A stretch of 64,000 nt of DNA from Pararhizobium sp. IMCC3301. GTDB taxonomy: Bacteria; Pseudomonadota; Alphaproteobacteria; Rhizobiales; GCA-2746425. The DNA lies in the NCBI RefSeq assembly GCF_030758315.1, contig NZ_CP132336.1, positions 2,199,001-2,263,000 of the forward strand, read 5' to 3'. Each line of letters opens with the position of its first letter. Within the stretch, counting starts at the first letter, position 1. Positions 1 to 8,293 of the stretch are shown piece after piece. The notes under the pieces are model-generated. The model was not told the DNA's origin. It searched no databases and saw only the letters and a list, made by a program, of their open reading frames with translations. The position numbers and the translations under genes are program-made.

Positions 1-1
1 C

Positions 2-1036
2 AGCGGGCAAAGCGCTTATGAAGTCAAAGACAAGGATGTGATCGAAGCCACACTGCTGGAACTCGATCAATTTGCCGCCGAGATTGCACAAGGGACGCGC
101 CAGCGCTTTGCCATGACGTGCGGTCTGATGCTGCCCCATGCACCCTTCGTCGCCCGAGCCGACGATTTCAAACGCTTCGAGGATCTTGTCGGACTTGCGC
201 ATCCGCGAAGCCCGCAGCCCGGCCATGAACATCCGTGGTTGGCACAATGGCGTGAAAAATGCGGGATTACCGACGTTTCCGAGGCCGAAGAAAAGCGCGC
301 CCGTGCCGCCTATTATGGCTTGGTCGCGTCAATGGATCGGGCGATTGGCAAGGTTCTGGATCGGCTGGAAGCGCTCGGTCTCGCGGACAATACGCTCGTT
401 GTCTATGCCTCCGATCATGGCGAGCAACTGGGTGCCCACGGGATGTGGTGGAAACACACCTTCTACGAAGAGTCCGTCAAGGTTCCGATGATCCTGCGCT
501 GGCCTGGCACGCTGCCGGCAGGCGAACGGCGCCATCAGGTTGTCAATCTCATTGATCTGACCGCAACCATGTTGGAGGCCGCAGGTGCGCCGGCATTGCC
601 CGAATCGGACGGCATCAGTTTTCTTAACGTTGCCCGCTCGGCCGATGCCCCCTGGATCGATTGTGCCTTTTCTGAATATTGCCACGGCTCACGTTTTGAC
701 TGGGGCATTGCCGGCACCAGCCAGAACCGCATGATCCGACAGGGCCGCTACAAATTGATCTACTATCACGGGTTTGTGCCACAGCTCTTTGACCTTGATG
801 AAGATCCTCTCGAAGAATGCGATCTTGCCGGCGATAGCGCCCACGCGAGCATCGTCAAGCAATTGACCGAAGCGGTGTTGCGCGGCTGGGATCCCGACGC
901 TGTTCGTGCGCAAATCGAGGAGACGCTTGATGCCAAGGCGCTTCTGCAGAAATGGGCGCAACAGGTCAATCCCCCCAGCGCTTACATGTGGCAGATGCAA
1001 TCTGACCATAATTGGCTCGATGCCAAACCAGAATGA
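2..1036 (+). CDS. Sulfatase (arylsulfatase/choline-sulfatase type), 5' end outside window
   Basis: Type I sulfatases hydrolyse sulfate esters with a formylglycine made from an active-site Cys or Ser. The reading frame is open from the first bases of the window, so the N-terminus, including the region where the formylglycine motif lies, is missing. The visible part resembles the neighbouring sulfatase: a segment SGQSAYEVKDKDV aligns with SGPGRSAYETYDHAV of the next gene, and both share the metal-site block SDHGE followed by WWK about ten residues later (near base 410-450). The C-terminal subdomain with Gln-Leu-Phe-Asp-Leu (QLFDLDEDP) is typical. The gene ends 22 bases before the next sulfatase starts at 1059, so the pair is probably cotranscribed and arose by duplication. 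The substrate cannot be read from the sequence. Confidence 0.9.
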   Translation, partial: SGQSAYEVKDKDVIEATLLELDQFAAEIAQGTRQRFAMTCGLMLPHAPFVARADDFKRFEDLVGLAHPRSPQPGHEHPWLAQWREKCGITDVSEAEEKRARAAYYGLVASMDRAIGKVLDRLEALGLADNTLVVYASDHGEQLGAHGMWWKHTFYEESVKVPMILRWPGTLPAGERRHQVVNLIDLTATMLEAAGAPALPESDGISFLNVARSADAPWIDCAFSEYCHGSRFDWGIAGTSQNRMIRQGRYKLIYYHGFVPQLFDLDEDPLEECDLAGDSAHASIVKQLTEAVLRGWDPDAVRAQIEETLDAKALLQKWAQQVNPPSAYMWQMQSDHNWLDAKPE

Positions 1037-1058
1037 ACCGCATTCAGTGGACCTAGAA

Positions 1059-2552
1059 ATGACCAAGCCTCAACCTGACATTCTGCTGCTTTATTCCGAC
1101 CAGCACGCTCCCATTGCCGGATGTTATGGCGATGCGATCGTAAAGACGCCAAACCTCGACAAACTGGCGAACAGCGGCACGCTCTTTACGAATTGCTATT
1201 GTCCCTCTCCTATCTGCCTGCCCTCGCGCATGTCGTTTCTCACCGCGCGTGAACCCCATCGCCAGAGTGCCTGGACCAATCGCGACATCCTGCCATCAGG
1301 CATCCCGACTTTTGCGCATTCGCTGGGGGCGGCGGGCTACGATACTGTGTTGGCCGGGCGCATGCACTCAATAGGGCCTGATCAGATGCGCGGTTACAGC
1401 CGCCGGTTGGTTGGCGATCATTCGGCAAATTGGCTGGGTGGTGTGGCACATGATCTTGGACCACTGGCAAAAGCCAATGATCCGTGGCGAGACAGCCTCA
1501 CCGCATCTGGCCCCGGCCGGTCGGCTTATGAAACCTATGATCATGCTGTGACAGAAGCAGCGATTGACCAGTTGGAAGAAATCGGGCGGCGCCGGGCTGA
1601 CGGTGACAGCCGGCCATTTGCACTGACGATCGGCTGGATATTGCCGCACGCACCCTATGTATGTTCGCCCGAATTATTTGAAGCCTACAAGGGCAAGGTG
1701 CCGCCACCCTCGATCGCGCCGCCTGAAGACGAACATCCGCACTATGAATGGTGGCGCAAGGATCGCGGAGTTGCTGACGCCACACCCACTGAAACCATGC
1801 GTGCACGCACTGCCTATTACGGGCTCGTGGAAACGCTGGACACGATGATCGGGCGTGTGCTTTCCGCGCTGAAGCAGGCTGGCCTGTCTGATAACACGCT
1901 TGTCATTTATACGTCTGATCACGGCGAGCATTTGGGCAATCGCGGATTATGGTGGAAATCCACGCTGTACGACGAAGCCGCAAAAGTTCCATTGATCATG
2001 AGCCTGCCAGGCGTCATACCTGCCAATCAGAGCTGCGAGTCCATTGTCAATCTGACCGATGTGACGGCGACGATGCTGGACATCGCGGGTGCCAAAGAAC
2101 TTCCGAACAGCCAGGGCCAGAGTTTTGCTGGCGTGTTTGAAAATCCGGCGATGCCGTGGAGTGACGAGACCTTCTGCGAATATGTCAATGACGGGGTACC
2201 ACCCTGGGCCGGCGGGCGTGAAGTAATCCAACGCATGGTGCGCCTTGGTCGCTATAAATACATCTATCATCACGGTCATCGCGATCAGCTGTTCGATCTG
2301 CAGGACGACCCCCCGGAATTGCGTGACCTGATCGATGATCCGGCTTTTGCAGGCGTAGGGCAACGGCTGCTTGATCGTGTGCTCGCCGGCTGGGACCCAA
2401 ATGCAATTTCCGCCAGTCTTGCTACCAATGGCGCAGATCAGGCAATGCTCGAAGAGTGGGCGAAAGCCACGCGCCCCACAGACCTGCTGCGGTGGGAAAT
2501 GAAGGCCGAGGACAATTGGCTGACCCCATTGTCATATGATCTCAACTCTTAA
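1059..2552 (+). CDS. Sulfatase with C-x-P-S-R formylglycine motif
   Basis: 497 residues, a complete type I sulfatase. The metal-binding start is LLLYSDQHA (Asp14-Gln15); the modification motif CLPSR has Cys53 as the residue converted to formylglycine; the second metal site is SDHGE (Asp287-His288), followed by WWK. An in-frame ATG exists at 1020, overlapping the preceding gene, but ATG 1059 gives the usual short N-terminus before the DILLLYSDQ strand; no strong ribosome site decides between them. The stop overlaps the stop of the convergent antitoxin gene by four bases. A formylglycine-generating enzyme that could activate this protein lies at 57291-58241. No signal peptide is seen, so a cytoplasmic enzyme acting on an imported sulfate ester is likely. 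Choline-sulfatase-like organisation is possible but unproven. Confidence 0.93.
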   Translation: MTKPQPDILLLYSDQHAPIAGCYGDAIVKTPNLDKLANSGTLFTNCYCPSPICLPSRMSFLTAREPHRQSAWTNRDILPSGIPTFAHSLGAAGYDTVLAGRMHSIGPDQMRGYSRRLVGDHSANWLGGVAHDLGPLAKANDPWRDSLTASGPGRSAYETYDHAVTEAAIDQLEEIGRRRADGDSRPFALTIGWILPHAPYVCSPELFEAYKGKVPPPSIAPPEDEHPHYEWWRKDRGVADATPTETMRARTAYYGLVETLDTMIGRVLSALKQAGLSDNTLVIYTSDHGEHLGNRGLWWKSTLYDEAAKVPLIMSLPGVIPANQSCESIVNLTDVTATMLDIAGAKELPNSQGQSFAGVFENPAMPWSDETFCEYVNDGVPPWAGGREVIQRMVRLGRYKYIYHHGHRDQLFDLQDDPPELRDLIDDPAFAGVGQRLLDRVLAGWDPNAISASLATNGADQAMLEEWAKATRPTDLLRWEMKAEDNWLTPLSYDLNS

Positions 2553-2920
2553 ACCAGATCATCAATTGTAAGGCCCAACACACCAGCTATGGCTGACAGC
2601 GTGCTCACACGGCCCTCTTTCTTCCCGGTTTCAATCTCGGACAGGTAGGCTTGGCTGACACCTGCTTTCCCGGCAAGTTCGACAGCTTTAAGACCGCGGT
2701 ATTCACGCCAGACACGAATTGGGTTTTCGCCGTCGATGAGACGGTTTGCGAATTCAAAAGGGATCTGCTCTTCCTCTCCGCTTGCAAGTTTGCGTTCGAT
2801 ATCACGATGTGCCTGCGCATCCTGAATGTCTTCAACAGCGTCTTGAAGCTTTTCAAATTCAACACGAGGCAACACAACCATTTCGCTGCCATCGGGGGCT
2901 CTGATAAATTGTACGTCCAT
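2549..2920 (-). CDS. XRE-family antitoxin of a type II toxin-antitoxin pair
   Basis: 123 residues. The N-terminal half (about 1-60) is a variable, acidic, helical segment; the C-terminal half (about 63-123) is a Cro/C1 helix-turn-helix with the run AELAGKAGVSQAYLSEIE, a clear recognition-helix pattern. It lies eight bases downstream of the RelE-like toxin gene on the same strand, and a good AGGAAAT ribosome site precedes the ATG. Toxin-first order is typical of HigBA-like modules. It presumably neutralises the toxin and represses the shared promoter through the inverted repeat at 3189-3205. The DNA-binding domain being at the C-terminus is usual for one HigA-like class. Confidence 0.88.
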   Translation of the reverse strand: MDVQFIRAPDGSEMVVLPRVEFEKLQDAVEDIQDAQAHRDIERKLASGEEEQIPFEFANRLIDGENPIRVWREYRGLKAVELAGKAGVSQAYLSEIETGKKEGRVSTLSAIAGVLGLTIDDLV

Positions 2921-2928
2921 GATATTTC

Positions 2929-3180
2929 CTAACTGTATGCGCTGCCACGCGGGGCAACTTTCAAAACGGCAACAACCTGCGCATCTTCGTTGAAGATAAC
3001 GCGCCAGTCGCCAACACGCAGGCGAAAGCCCTCAACACCCTGCAGCTTCTTTACATTCGCCGAAAGCTTCTCTGGTGTTTCAGCATAAATCGCGATCTTT
3101 GCCCTGATAGTCCTTAATGTGCTGGCTGGCATTCTGGAGAGCATTTTGATCGCTTGCTTTGTGTAGGTCACCTGCTTCAT
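2929..3180 (-). CDS. RelE/ParE-superfamily toxin
   Basis: 83 residues. The fold signature is the block RLRVGDWRVIF, a strand with the conserved Gly-Asp-(Tyr/Trp)-Arg-Val pattern, followed by a terminal strand and RGSAY, matching the Arg...Tyr ending of RelE/HigB ribosome-dependent mRNA interferases. It is the first gene of a two-gene leftward unit with an XRE antitoxin, so function as the toxin of a type II pair is well supported; whether it cleaves mRNA or targets gyrase (ParE-like) cannot be told. There is no Shine-Dalgarno sequence before the ATG, and the candidate promoter ends almost at the start codon, so the transcript could be leaderless or weakly translated. Confidence 0.88.
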   Translation of the reverse strand: MKQVTYTKQAIKMLSRMPASTLRTIRAKIAIYAETPEKLSANVKKLQGVEGFRLRVGDWRVIFNEDAQVVAVLKVAPRGSAYS

Positions 3181-3188
3181 AGGCCATA

Positions 3189-3205
3189 TATCGCATATTG
3201 CGATA
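3189..3205 (-). promoter_or_regulatory. Operator of the toxin-antitoxin operon
   Basis: A perfect 7-3-7 inverted repeat, TATCGCA-TAT-TGCGATA, sits nine bases upstream of the toxin start codon. On the minus strand it falls between a possible -35 (TTGAAT) and a possible -10 (about ATATAT, 17-base spacing), the standard place for an autoregulatory antitoxin operator. The role is inferred from position. Confidence 0.6.
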
Positions 3206-3447
3206 AAAATTCAACAATAATTATTAGCTAATTGTGATTCGTTTCGTGTCTGACTCTTCAGTCTCACGCGGACACCGTACTCCCTCGCCACAGCCTCACA
3301 ACCTTGGCTGACCTCGTTCCCGTTGTGTGATTTTTTCAAACTGCTGCCCTTATCGCGACCTGCCAGGCCTGTGACCCATGGCAATCGTTGGGCGTCCGAT
3401 TATTCGATCAAATTATTCCGGCTAATTTTACAGCATAGCAACCTCTG

Positions 3448-3466
3448 ATTGATACGCTGTATCAAT
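3448..3466 (+). promoter_or_regulatory. Perfect 8-3-8 palindrome, candidate operator
   Basis: ATTGATAC-GCT-GTATCAAT is a perfect inverted repeat. It overlaps an ATG at 3465 in the frame of the following gene, which argues that translation starts instead at 3483. Its position fits a repressor site covering the promoter or transcription start. No regulator gene adjacent to it is obvious; the XRE antitoxin operator has a different sequence. Confidence 0.45.
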
Positions 3467-3482
3467 GGGAAAGTTGCCAAAC

Positions 3483-3842
3483 ATGCGCAGCAAACGAAGC
3501 AAGCAGACGGGAATATTCGCCGGCGGCATTCGCCTGATAACGCGCGCAATCTTGTTTTTCGTGGCATTCATGACGGTTTTATATGGTCAGGATTTCCTTG
3601 AAAACAGGTATATGCGCGACGTCTTTCGACCGGCTGCGCGCACTGTTGCGGGCATTAGTCCTGCGTTCAACAGCAACTGTCTGATCAAAGGCAATGTCAG
3701 CCTGAATAGCGGGGAACGCATCTATCATGTTCCCGGTCAGTTTTTTTACGACGAGACAGTCATTTCCTGGACCCGCGGTGAACGCTGGTTCTGTTCCGAG
3801 GCGGAAGCCAAGGCTCAGGGCTGGCGAAAAGCGCGCCGCTAG
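3483..3842 (+). CDS. Small membrane-anchored protein with C-terminal sunset/ExoI-like domain
   Basis: 119 residues from ATG 3483, chosen because GGGAAAG lies nine bases upstream and because the in-frame ATG at 3465 is inside a palindrome. A basic N-terminus (MRSKRSKQ) precedes one hydrophobic segment at about residues 17-35, so the protein is probably anchored in the inner membrane with the C-terminus outside. The C-terminal block, about residues 62-115, contains two Cys (66, 104) in the contexts NCLIKGNVS and RWFCSEAEA plus GERIYHVPGQ. I recall this block from the C-termini of thermonuclease-like and ExoI-annotated proteins of rhizobia (sunset domain). No catalytic function is known to me for the domain alone. 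Confidence 0.7.
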   Translation: MRSKRSKQTGIFAGGIRLITRAILFFVAFMTVLYGQDFLENRYMRDVFRPAARTVAGISPAFNSNCLIKGNVSLNSGERIYHVPGQFFYDETVISWTRGERWFCSEAEAKAQGWRKARR

Positions 3843-4009
3843 AGCCCAAAGCCGGTGTGGCTGTATCCGCTCTGTCATAGAAACGGCCACTTTCAACACA
3901 ACGTTTGCGAACGCTCTCCCTTCTGGATTTCTTTGATATTTCAGGCTTCGACAAATCCTGCGCCGCGCGCTTGACTCGGCGGCGGACATTCTTTAGGCAA
4001 TTTGAGTTA

Positions 4010-4027
4010 TGGTATACCTGAATACCA
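4010..4027 (+). promoter_or_regulatory. Candidate GntR/FCD operator upstream of the tct operon
   Basis: TGGTAT-ACCTGA-ATACCA is a perfect 6-6-6 inverted repeat and includes the 8-base palindrome GGTATACC at 4011-4018. The core resembles the TTGGTATACCAA-type sites known for the hexuronate regulators ExuR/UxuR of the same GntR-FCD family. It lies 52 bases before the tctC start, and the operon encodes a GntR-FCD protein at 9207-9938, so autoregulation is the simplest reading. Confidence 0.55.
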
Positions 4028-4078
4028 AAAACCCTTTTTGTCCAAGCGAAAAGGGTCGATACAAACCGGGAGGACACT

Positions 4079-5071
4079 ATGAAACACCACAGCACACACA
4101 CTGCGACAGCGCGCACGCTGAGCTTGATTGCCGGCGCATCCGCGCTGGCCCTGAGCAGCCTGATGCCAGGTGGCCAGGCTGAGGCCCAGGAATATCCGTC
4201 AAAAACCATTGAAGTCATCACCCATGCCGGCAATGGCGGCGGCACGGATGTCACCACCCGCATGATGATGCTGCGGGCGCGGCGTGAGCTGAACGCCGAT
4301 ATGGTTGTCGTCAACAAGCGCGGCGGCGGCGGCGTTGTTGCCATGGATTACTACCTCACCCAGCCGGCAGATGGCTATTCCATTCTGACCTTCACCATCG
4401 GCCATGCCGCCGAACTGGCCAAGAATGAAACCAAAATGACGCTGGATGATATCCGCCCCATCGCCCGCGGCACCGACGATCCCCAGATCCTGATGGTGAA
4501 ATGCGGTGTCTATGCCGATGCCGCTGATTTTGTAGCGCAGCAGAAAGACGAGCCGATCACTTACGGCACGACGCATCTGGGCAATATCGATGATGTATCC
4601 GCCTTCATGTTCACCAAGAAGGGTGGCATGAAAACCCCGAAAATCCTGCCCTTTGACGGCGGCGGCGAACTGGCCACCCAACTGGTTGCCGGTGCGGTCG
4701 ATGCAGCGGTTTTGAACCTTGCCGAAGCCGGCAGTCAGATCGAGTCGGGTGATGTCTGCCCGATTGTCGTGCTGGCCGACAAACGCATGTCGGCGCTGCC
4801 TGACGTGTCCACCGCAAAGGAAATGGACATTCCGGTCAGCTTCTCCACTGTGCGTGGCTTTGTCGTCCACAAGGATACGCCGGATGATGTAGCCGCCAAG
4901 ATTGAAGAGGCGTTGATGAAATCCATGCAGCACAGCGTCTATCAGGGATTTCTGACGTCGGTCGGACTGGATTCCTCTTCTGTTGCCGGTTCCAAGGAAT
5001 GGGGCAATCAGCTGAATACCATGGTTACCGAAATGGCGTCCGCGCTGAAAGAGCTCGGCTTCATCGAGTAA
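4079..5071 (+). CDS. tctC: TTT-family periplasmic solute-binding protein TctC/Bug
   Basis: 330 residues. A signal peptide with basic start, hydrophobic core (LSLIAGASALALSSL) and a likely cleavage after AEA near residue 36 precedes the mature domain starting EYPSKTIEVITHAGNGGGTD, the normal Bug-family N-terminus. It captures a carboxylate in the periplasm and hands it to TctBA. GGGAGG is placed correctly before the ATG. It leads an operon of about 8.4 kb whose enzymes degrade a sugar acid, so the ligand is probably an aldonate rather than citrate. Two cysteines (in MVKCGVYAD and SGDVCPIVV) may form a disulfide. Confidence 0.93.
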   Translation: MKHHSTHTATARTLSLIAGASALALSSLMPGGQAEAQEYPSKTIEVITHAGNGGGTDVTTRMMMLRARRELNADMVVVNKRGGGGVVAMDYYLTQPADGYSILTFTIGHAAELAKNETKMTLDDIRPIARGTDDPQILMVKCGVYADAADFVAQQKDEPITYGTTHLGNIDDVSAFMFTKKGGMKTPKILPFDGGGELATQLVAGAVDAAVLNLAEAGSQIESGDVCPIVVLADKRMSALPDVSTAKEMDIPVSFSTVRGFVVHKDTPDDVAAKIEEALMKSMQHSVYQGFLTSVGLDSSSVAGSKEWGNQLNTMVTEMASALKELGFIE

Positions 5072-5083
5072 ACTTCCATGCAA

Positions 5084-5112
5084 GCCCCCTGTTCCTTATC
5101 GGGTCAGGGGGC
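5084..5112 (+). terminator. Intercistronic hairpin between tctC and tctB
   Basis: GCCCCCTG (5084-5091) and CAGGGGGC (5105-5112) form a perfect 8-base-pair stem with a 13-base loop, 12 bases after the tctC stop. There is no T-run, so it is more likely a partial terminator or mRNA-stabilising structure that raises binding protein over permease expression. It also makes the ATG at 5078 an unlikely start for tctB. Confidence 0.55.
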
Positions 5113-5128
5113 ACATCAGGCGGCCCCC

Positions 5129-5596
5129 ATGAAAAGATCATCTCATCCTGACGGGCTGGCCAGATGGCTGGTTCCGGTCACTATCATCCTCTTCTGCCTC
5201 GTAGCCATCTATGTCACGACGACGTTCAAGAAGATGCCGCCGATCCTCAAACGCGGCATTCAACCGTCCGATTTCCCGCAACTCGTCAGCCTGCTGATCA
5301 TTAGCCTGACCTTGTTGATGGTGTGGAAGGATCCGGTCCGCATCGTCGAGCGCATCACGTCGAAATCATGGATGACTATGCTGCTGATGCTGGTCTTTGT
5401 CGCACTGATCCAGATCGATCTGTTTCTTGCCCTCGGCATATTTGCAGCAGCCCTGACCCTTCTGTGGGGCGAACGCCGCCCCCACCGCATCGCCATTGTC
5501 AGCATAGTGATACCGGCGCTGGTGTTCTTTATGTTTGATCTGGTCTTCAAAATCCGCTTCCCCCACGGATTGCTGACCTCTGTCTGGTACGGGTGA
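5129..5596 (+). CDS. tctB: TTT-family small membrane subunit TctB
   Basis: 155 residues from ATG 5129. The start at 5078 in the same frame would place the intercistronic hairpin inside the coding region, so 5129 is preferred. Four hydrophobic segments are visible: about residues 12-30 (WLVPVTIILFCLVAIYV), 47-62, 80-100 and 115-145, as in TctB/DUF1468 proteins. It forms the small integral-membrane part of the secondary tripartite tricarboxylate transporter. Its TGA overlaps the GTG start of tctA (GTGA), a sign of translational coupling. Confidence 0.88.
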   Translation: MKRSSHPDGLARWLVPVTIILFCLVAIYVTTTFKKMPPILKRGIQPSDFPQLVSLLIISLTLLMVWKDPVRIVERITSKSWMTMLLMLVFVALIQIDLFLALGIFAAALTLLWGERRPHRIAIVSIVIPALVFFMFDLVFKIRFPHGLLTSVWYG

Positions 5597-7104
5597 GCGC
5601 CATGGATGCTTTTTTCAACGGGTTCATGGCCCTCACCGATCCCGGCCTGATTGCGCTGCTGGTCGCGGCAACCTTTGGCGGCGTCATAATCGGCGCACTC
5701 CCCGGCCTCAATGCAACCACCGGCGCGGCACTGCTTCTTCCGTTCACCCTGACCATGCAGCCTGTCGCCGCGATCTCGATCCTGACCGCTATCTACTGCT
5801 CGGCGACGTTCGCCGGTGCCATTACCGCAATTCTGATCAACACACCCGGCACATCGGCCAGTGCGACGACCTGCCTTGACGGCTATCCGATGGCATTGCG
5901 CGGCGAGGCTGGACGCGCCCTTGGCCTTGCCGTGGTCTCCTCAACCTTCGGCGGCGTGTTCAGCGTCATTGTTCTAATGCTGGCTGCACCGATTCTGGCT
6001 CGCGCCGCCTATAATTTTGCACCGCCGGAGTATTTCGCCCTGACCCTGTTTGGCCTGTCAATGCTGGTCAGCGTTGGCGGCGGTTCGCCGATCAAGAATC
6101 TGATCGCCGGCGCTTTTGGCATTCTTCTCGCCACGCTCGGTACCGATCTTCTGACTTCGGTCAAACGCTTCACCTTTGATGTCCCGGAACTCTATGAGGG
6201 GATCGGTTTTGTCCCGGTCATGATCGGGGTTTTCGGGATTTCCGAGCTGTTGTCACAAGCCTCGTCGCTGCATCTGAAGCGCAAACAGATCACCATGAAG
6301 GCGATCAAACTGCCCTCTCGCGAGGATTACCGCCGGGTCTGGAAAACCATTCTGCGTTCCTCAGGAATCGGTACCTTTATCGGAATCCTGCCCGCCGAAG
6401 GCGCTACGGTCGCCTCGATGATCGGTTACAATGAAGCGCGGCGCTGGTCGAAGACGCCGGAAGAATTCGGACATGGCGCCATTGAAGGCATTGCCGGGTC
6501 GGAAGCTGCCAACAATGCCGCTACCGGCGGTGCAATGGTGCCGACCCTGGCGCTTGGCATTCCCGGAAGCCCGACCGCAGCGGTGATCCTTGCCGGATTG
6601 CTGGTCCATGGTCTGCGCCCCGGACCCACCATGTTCACCGAACAGGCCGATTTCGCCTTTGCCATTTTCTGGTCGATGCTGTTCGTCAATCTGCTGTTTC
6701 TCGGCATTGGGCTGTACGGCGCAAAAATCTTTGCCCGCGTCACATTGATCCCGGTTCCGATCCTGTGGCCCACCGTCTTCATCTTTTCGATTGTCGGCGC
6801 TTATGCGCTGGATCAGTCGATGTTCGATGTCTGGATTGCACTGATTTCTGGCATTGTCGGATATTTCATGCGGGTATACGGGTTTTCCGTTGTGCCTCTG
6901 GCCATCGGTCTGATCCTTGGTGGCATGCTTGAGCAGCGCCTTGGCCAGTCGATGGTGATGCTCGACGAGCAGTGGTGGATGATCGCGACCCGGCCGCTGT
7001 CGGCGTTTTTCCTCATTCTCACAGCCTTTGCACTGTTCGGACCGGCGCTGTGGAAATTCATCGTCCGGTCACGGATGAGACTCAGGGAAGGATCTCCATC
7101 ATGA
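5593..7104 (+). CDS. tctA: TTT-family large permease TctA
   Basis: 503 residues, GTG start overlapping the tctB stop. About twelve hydrophobic segments and the family blocks [19 protein letters not shown] (near residue 36) and [20 protein letters not shown] (near residue 300) identify the TctA large subunit, which carries the substrate in symport with a cation. The order tctC-tctB-tctA is canonical. The start codon of the dehydratase gene overlaps its stop (ATGA at 7101-7104), so transport and catabolic genes are coupled. Confidence 0.94.
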   Translation: MSAMDAFFNGFMALTDPGLIALLVAATFGGVIIGALPGLNATTGAALLLPFTLTMQPVAAISILTAIYCSATFAGAITAILINTPGTSASATTCLDGYPMALRGEAGRALGLAVVSSTFGGVFSVIVLMLAAPILARAAYNFAPPEYFALTLFGLSMLVSVGGGSPIKNLIAGAFGILLATLGTDLLTSVKRFTFDVPELYEGIGFVPVMIGVFGISELLSQASSLHLKRKQITMKAIKLPSREDYRRVWKTILRSSGIGTFIGILPAEGATVASMIGYNEARRWSKTPEEFGHGAIEGIAGSEAANNAATGGAMVPTLALGIPGSPTAAVILAGLLVHGLRPGPTMFTEQADFAFAIFWSMLFVNLLFLGIGLYGAKIFARVTLIPVPILWPTVFIFSIVGAYALDQSMFDVWIALISGIVGYFMRVYGFSVVPLAIGLILGGMLEQRLGQSMVMLDEQWWMIATRPLSAFFLILTAFALFGPALWKFIVRSRMRLREGSPS

Positions 7105-8276
7105 GCCGTATCAAATCGATCCGTTGCCGGGTTTGGAACTGGACCGGCCCCACCGTTCCGCCGAAGGGCAATTTTTGCACGAATGCCTCCGATCTGCTGT
7201 GGGAGCGCGGCGATGCGATGTCCTCCTTCCGCTTCCATCAATGGCTGACCTGCGAGGTGGAAAGCGAAGACGGCACAATCGGCATCGGCAATGCCGCCCT
7301 TGCGCCCGCATTGGTGAAAAAGGCAATCGACGAGTATTACGCGCCGCTTGTCATCGGTGAGGACCCGTTCGACTACGCTTATATCTGGGAGAAAATGTAC
7401 CGCCGCAGCCACGCCTGGGGCCGCAAGGGCATCGGCATGACCGCCATTTCGGCGATTGATATCGCAATCTGGGACCTGATGGGCAAACAGGTCGGCAAGC
7501 CCGTGTTCAAATTATTGGGCGGGCGCACCAAGGAAAAGATTCCGGTCTATTATTCAAAGCTTTATGCCGATACTATACCCGCCATGCAGGCCGAGGCGGA
7601 AGCCGCCATGAAAAATGGATACACAGCTTATAAATCCCGCTTTGGCTATGGCCCAAAGGATGGCATGCCCGGCATGCGGGAAAATCTGAAACGGGTGGAG
7701 GCACTGCGCGAGGTCATTGGCTACGACAATGATCTGATGCTGGAATGCTATATGGGCTGGAACCTGGATTACACAAGGCGGATGTTGCCGAAGCTTGAAA
7801 AATACCAGCCGCGCTGGCTCGAAGAGCCGGTCATAGCCGACGATGTCGCAGGCTATGCCGAGCTGAATGCCATGGGCATTGTTCCGATTTCAGGCGGCGA
7901 GCATGAATATTCCGTCATCGGCTGCAAGGATCTGATCGACAGGAAAGCCGTCAGCATTCTGCAATATGACACCAACCGGGTTGGCGGTATTACCGCGGCG
8001 CAAAAGATCAACGCCATTGCCGAAGCCTATCAGATCCCGGTTATACCCCATGCCGGCCAGATGCATAATTACCACCTTACCATGGCCAATGCGAATTGCC
8101 CGATCAGCGAATATTTCCCGGTCTTCGACGTGGAAGTCGGCAATGAGCTGTTTTACTATATTTTCGACGGCGACCCGGATGCGGTCGACGGCTATCTGCA
8201 ACTGGATGATGATTTGCCGGGGCTGGGAATTTCCATCACCGACAGGCACCTCAAACATTTCGACATCAACGAATAA
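7101..8276 (+). CDS. Enolase-superfamily sugar-acid dehydratase (L-rhamnonate dehydratase-like)
   Basis: 391 residues from ATG 7101, which overlaps the tctA stop. The mandelate-racemase-type barrel shows acidic ligands in LECYMGW (Glu215), WLEEPV (Glu241/242) and GGEHEY (Glu267), and the general acid/base block [11 protein letters not shown] (His317). By memory this pattern resembles the group annotated as L-rhamnonate dehydratase; the first ligand is Glu where I would expect Asp in the characterised E. coli enzyme. Such enzymes remove water from an aldonate to give a 2-keto-3-deoxy acid. The downstream lyase and semialdehyde dehydrogenase point to a five-carbon aldonate such as L-lyxonate or L-arabinonate; the exact substrate is inference. 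Confidence 0.8.
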   Translation: MSRIKSIRCRVWNWTGPTVPPKGNFCTNASDLLWERGDAMSSFRFHQWLTCEVESEDGTIGIGNAALAPALVKKAIDEYYAPLVIGEDPFDYAYIWEKMYRRSHAWGRKGIGMTAISAIDIAIWDLMGKQVGKPVFKLLGGRTKEKIPVYYSKLYADTIPAMQAEAEAAMKNGYTAYKSRFGYGPKDGMPGMRENLKRVEALREVIGYDNDLMLECYMGWNLDYTRRMLPKLEKYQPRWLEEPVIADDVAGYAELNAMGIVPISGGEHEYSVIGCKDLIDRKAVSILQYDTNRVGGITAAQKINAIAEAYQIPVIPHAGQMHNYHLTMANANCPISEYFPVFDVEVGNELFYYIFDGDPDAVDGYLQLDDDLPGLGISITDRHLKHFDINE

Positions 8277-8293
8277 ACCCACAGGCAATTCTC

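Larger units (their letters stand above)
3181..3482. other. Intergenic gap between toxin gene and sunset-domain gene
   Basis: About 300 bases. The left end holds the toxin-antitoxin operator and an AT-rich promoter-like stretch (3206-3240). The right end holds a second, different palindrome at 3448-3466. The middle (about 3241-3440) shows no ORF, RNA gene or repeat that I can recognise. Confidence 0.5.

Noticed and set aside
4199-5083. A 294-codon open frame antisense to tctC
   Set aside because: It mirrors the coding frame of a clear TctC protein; its own sequence shows no family pattern and no ribosome site.
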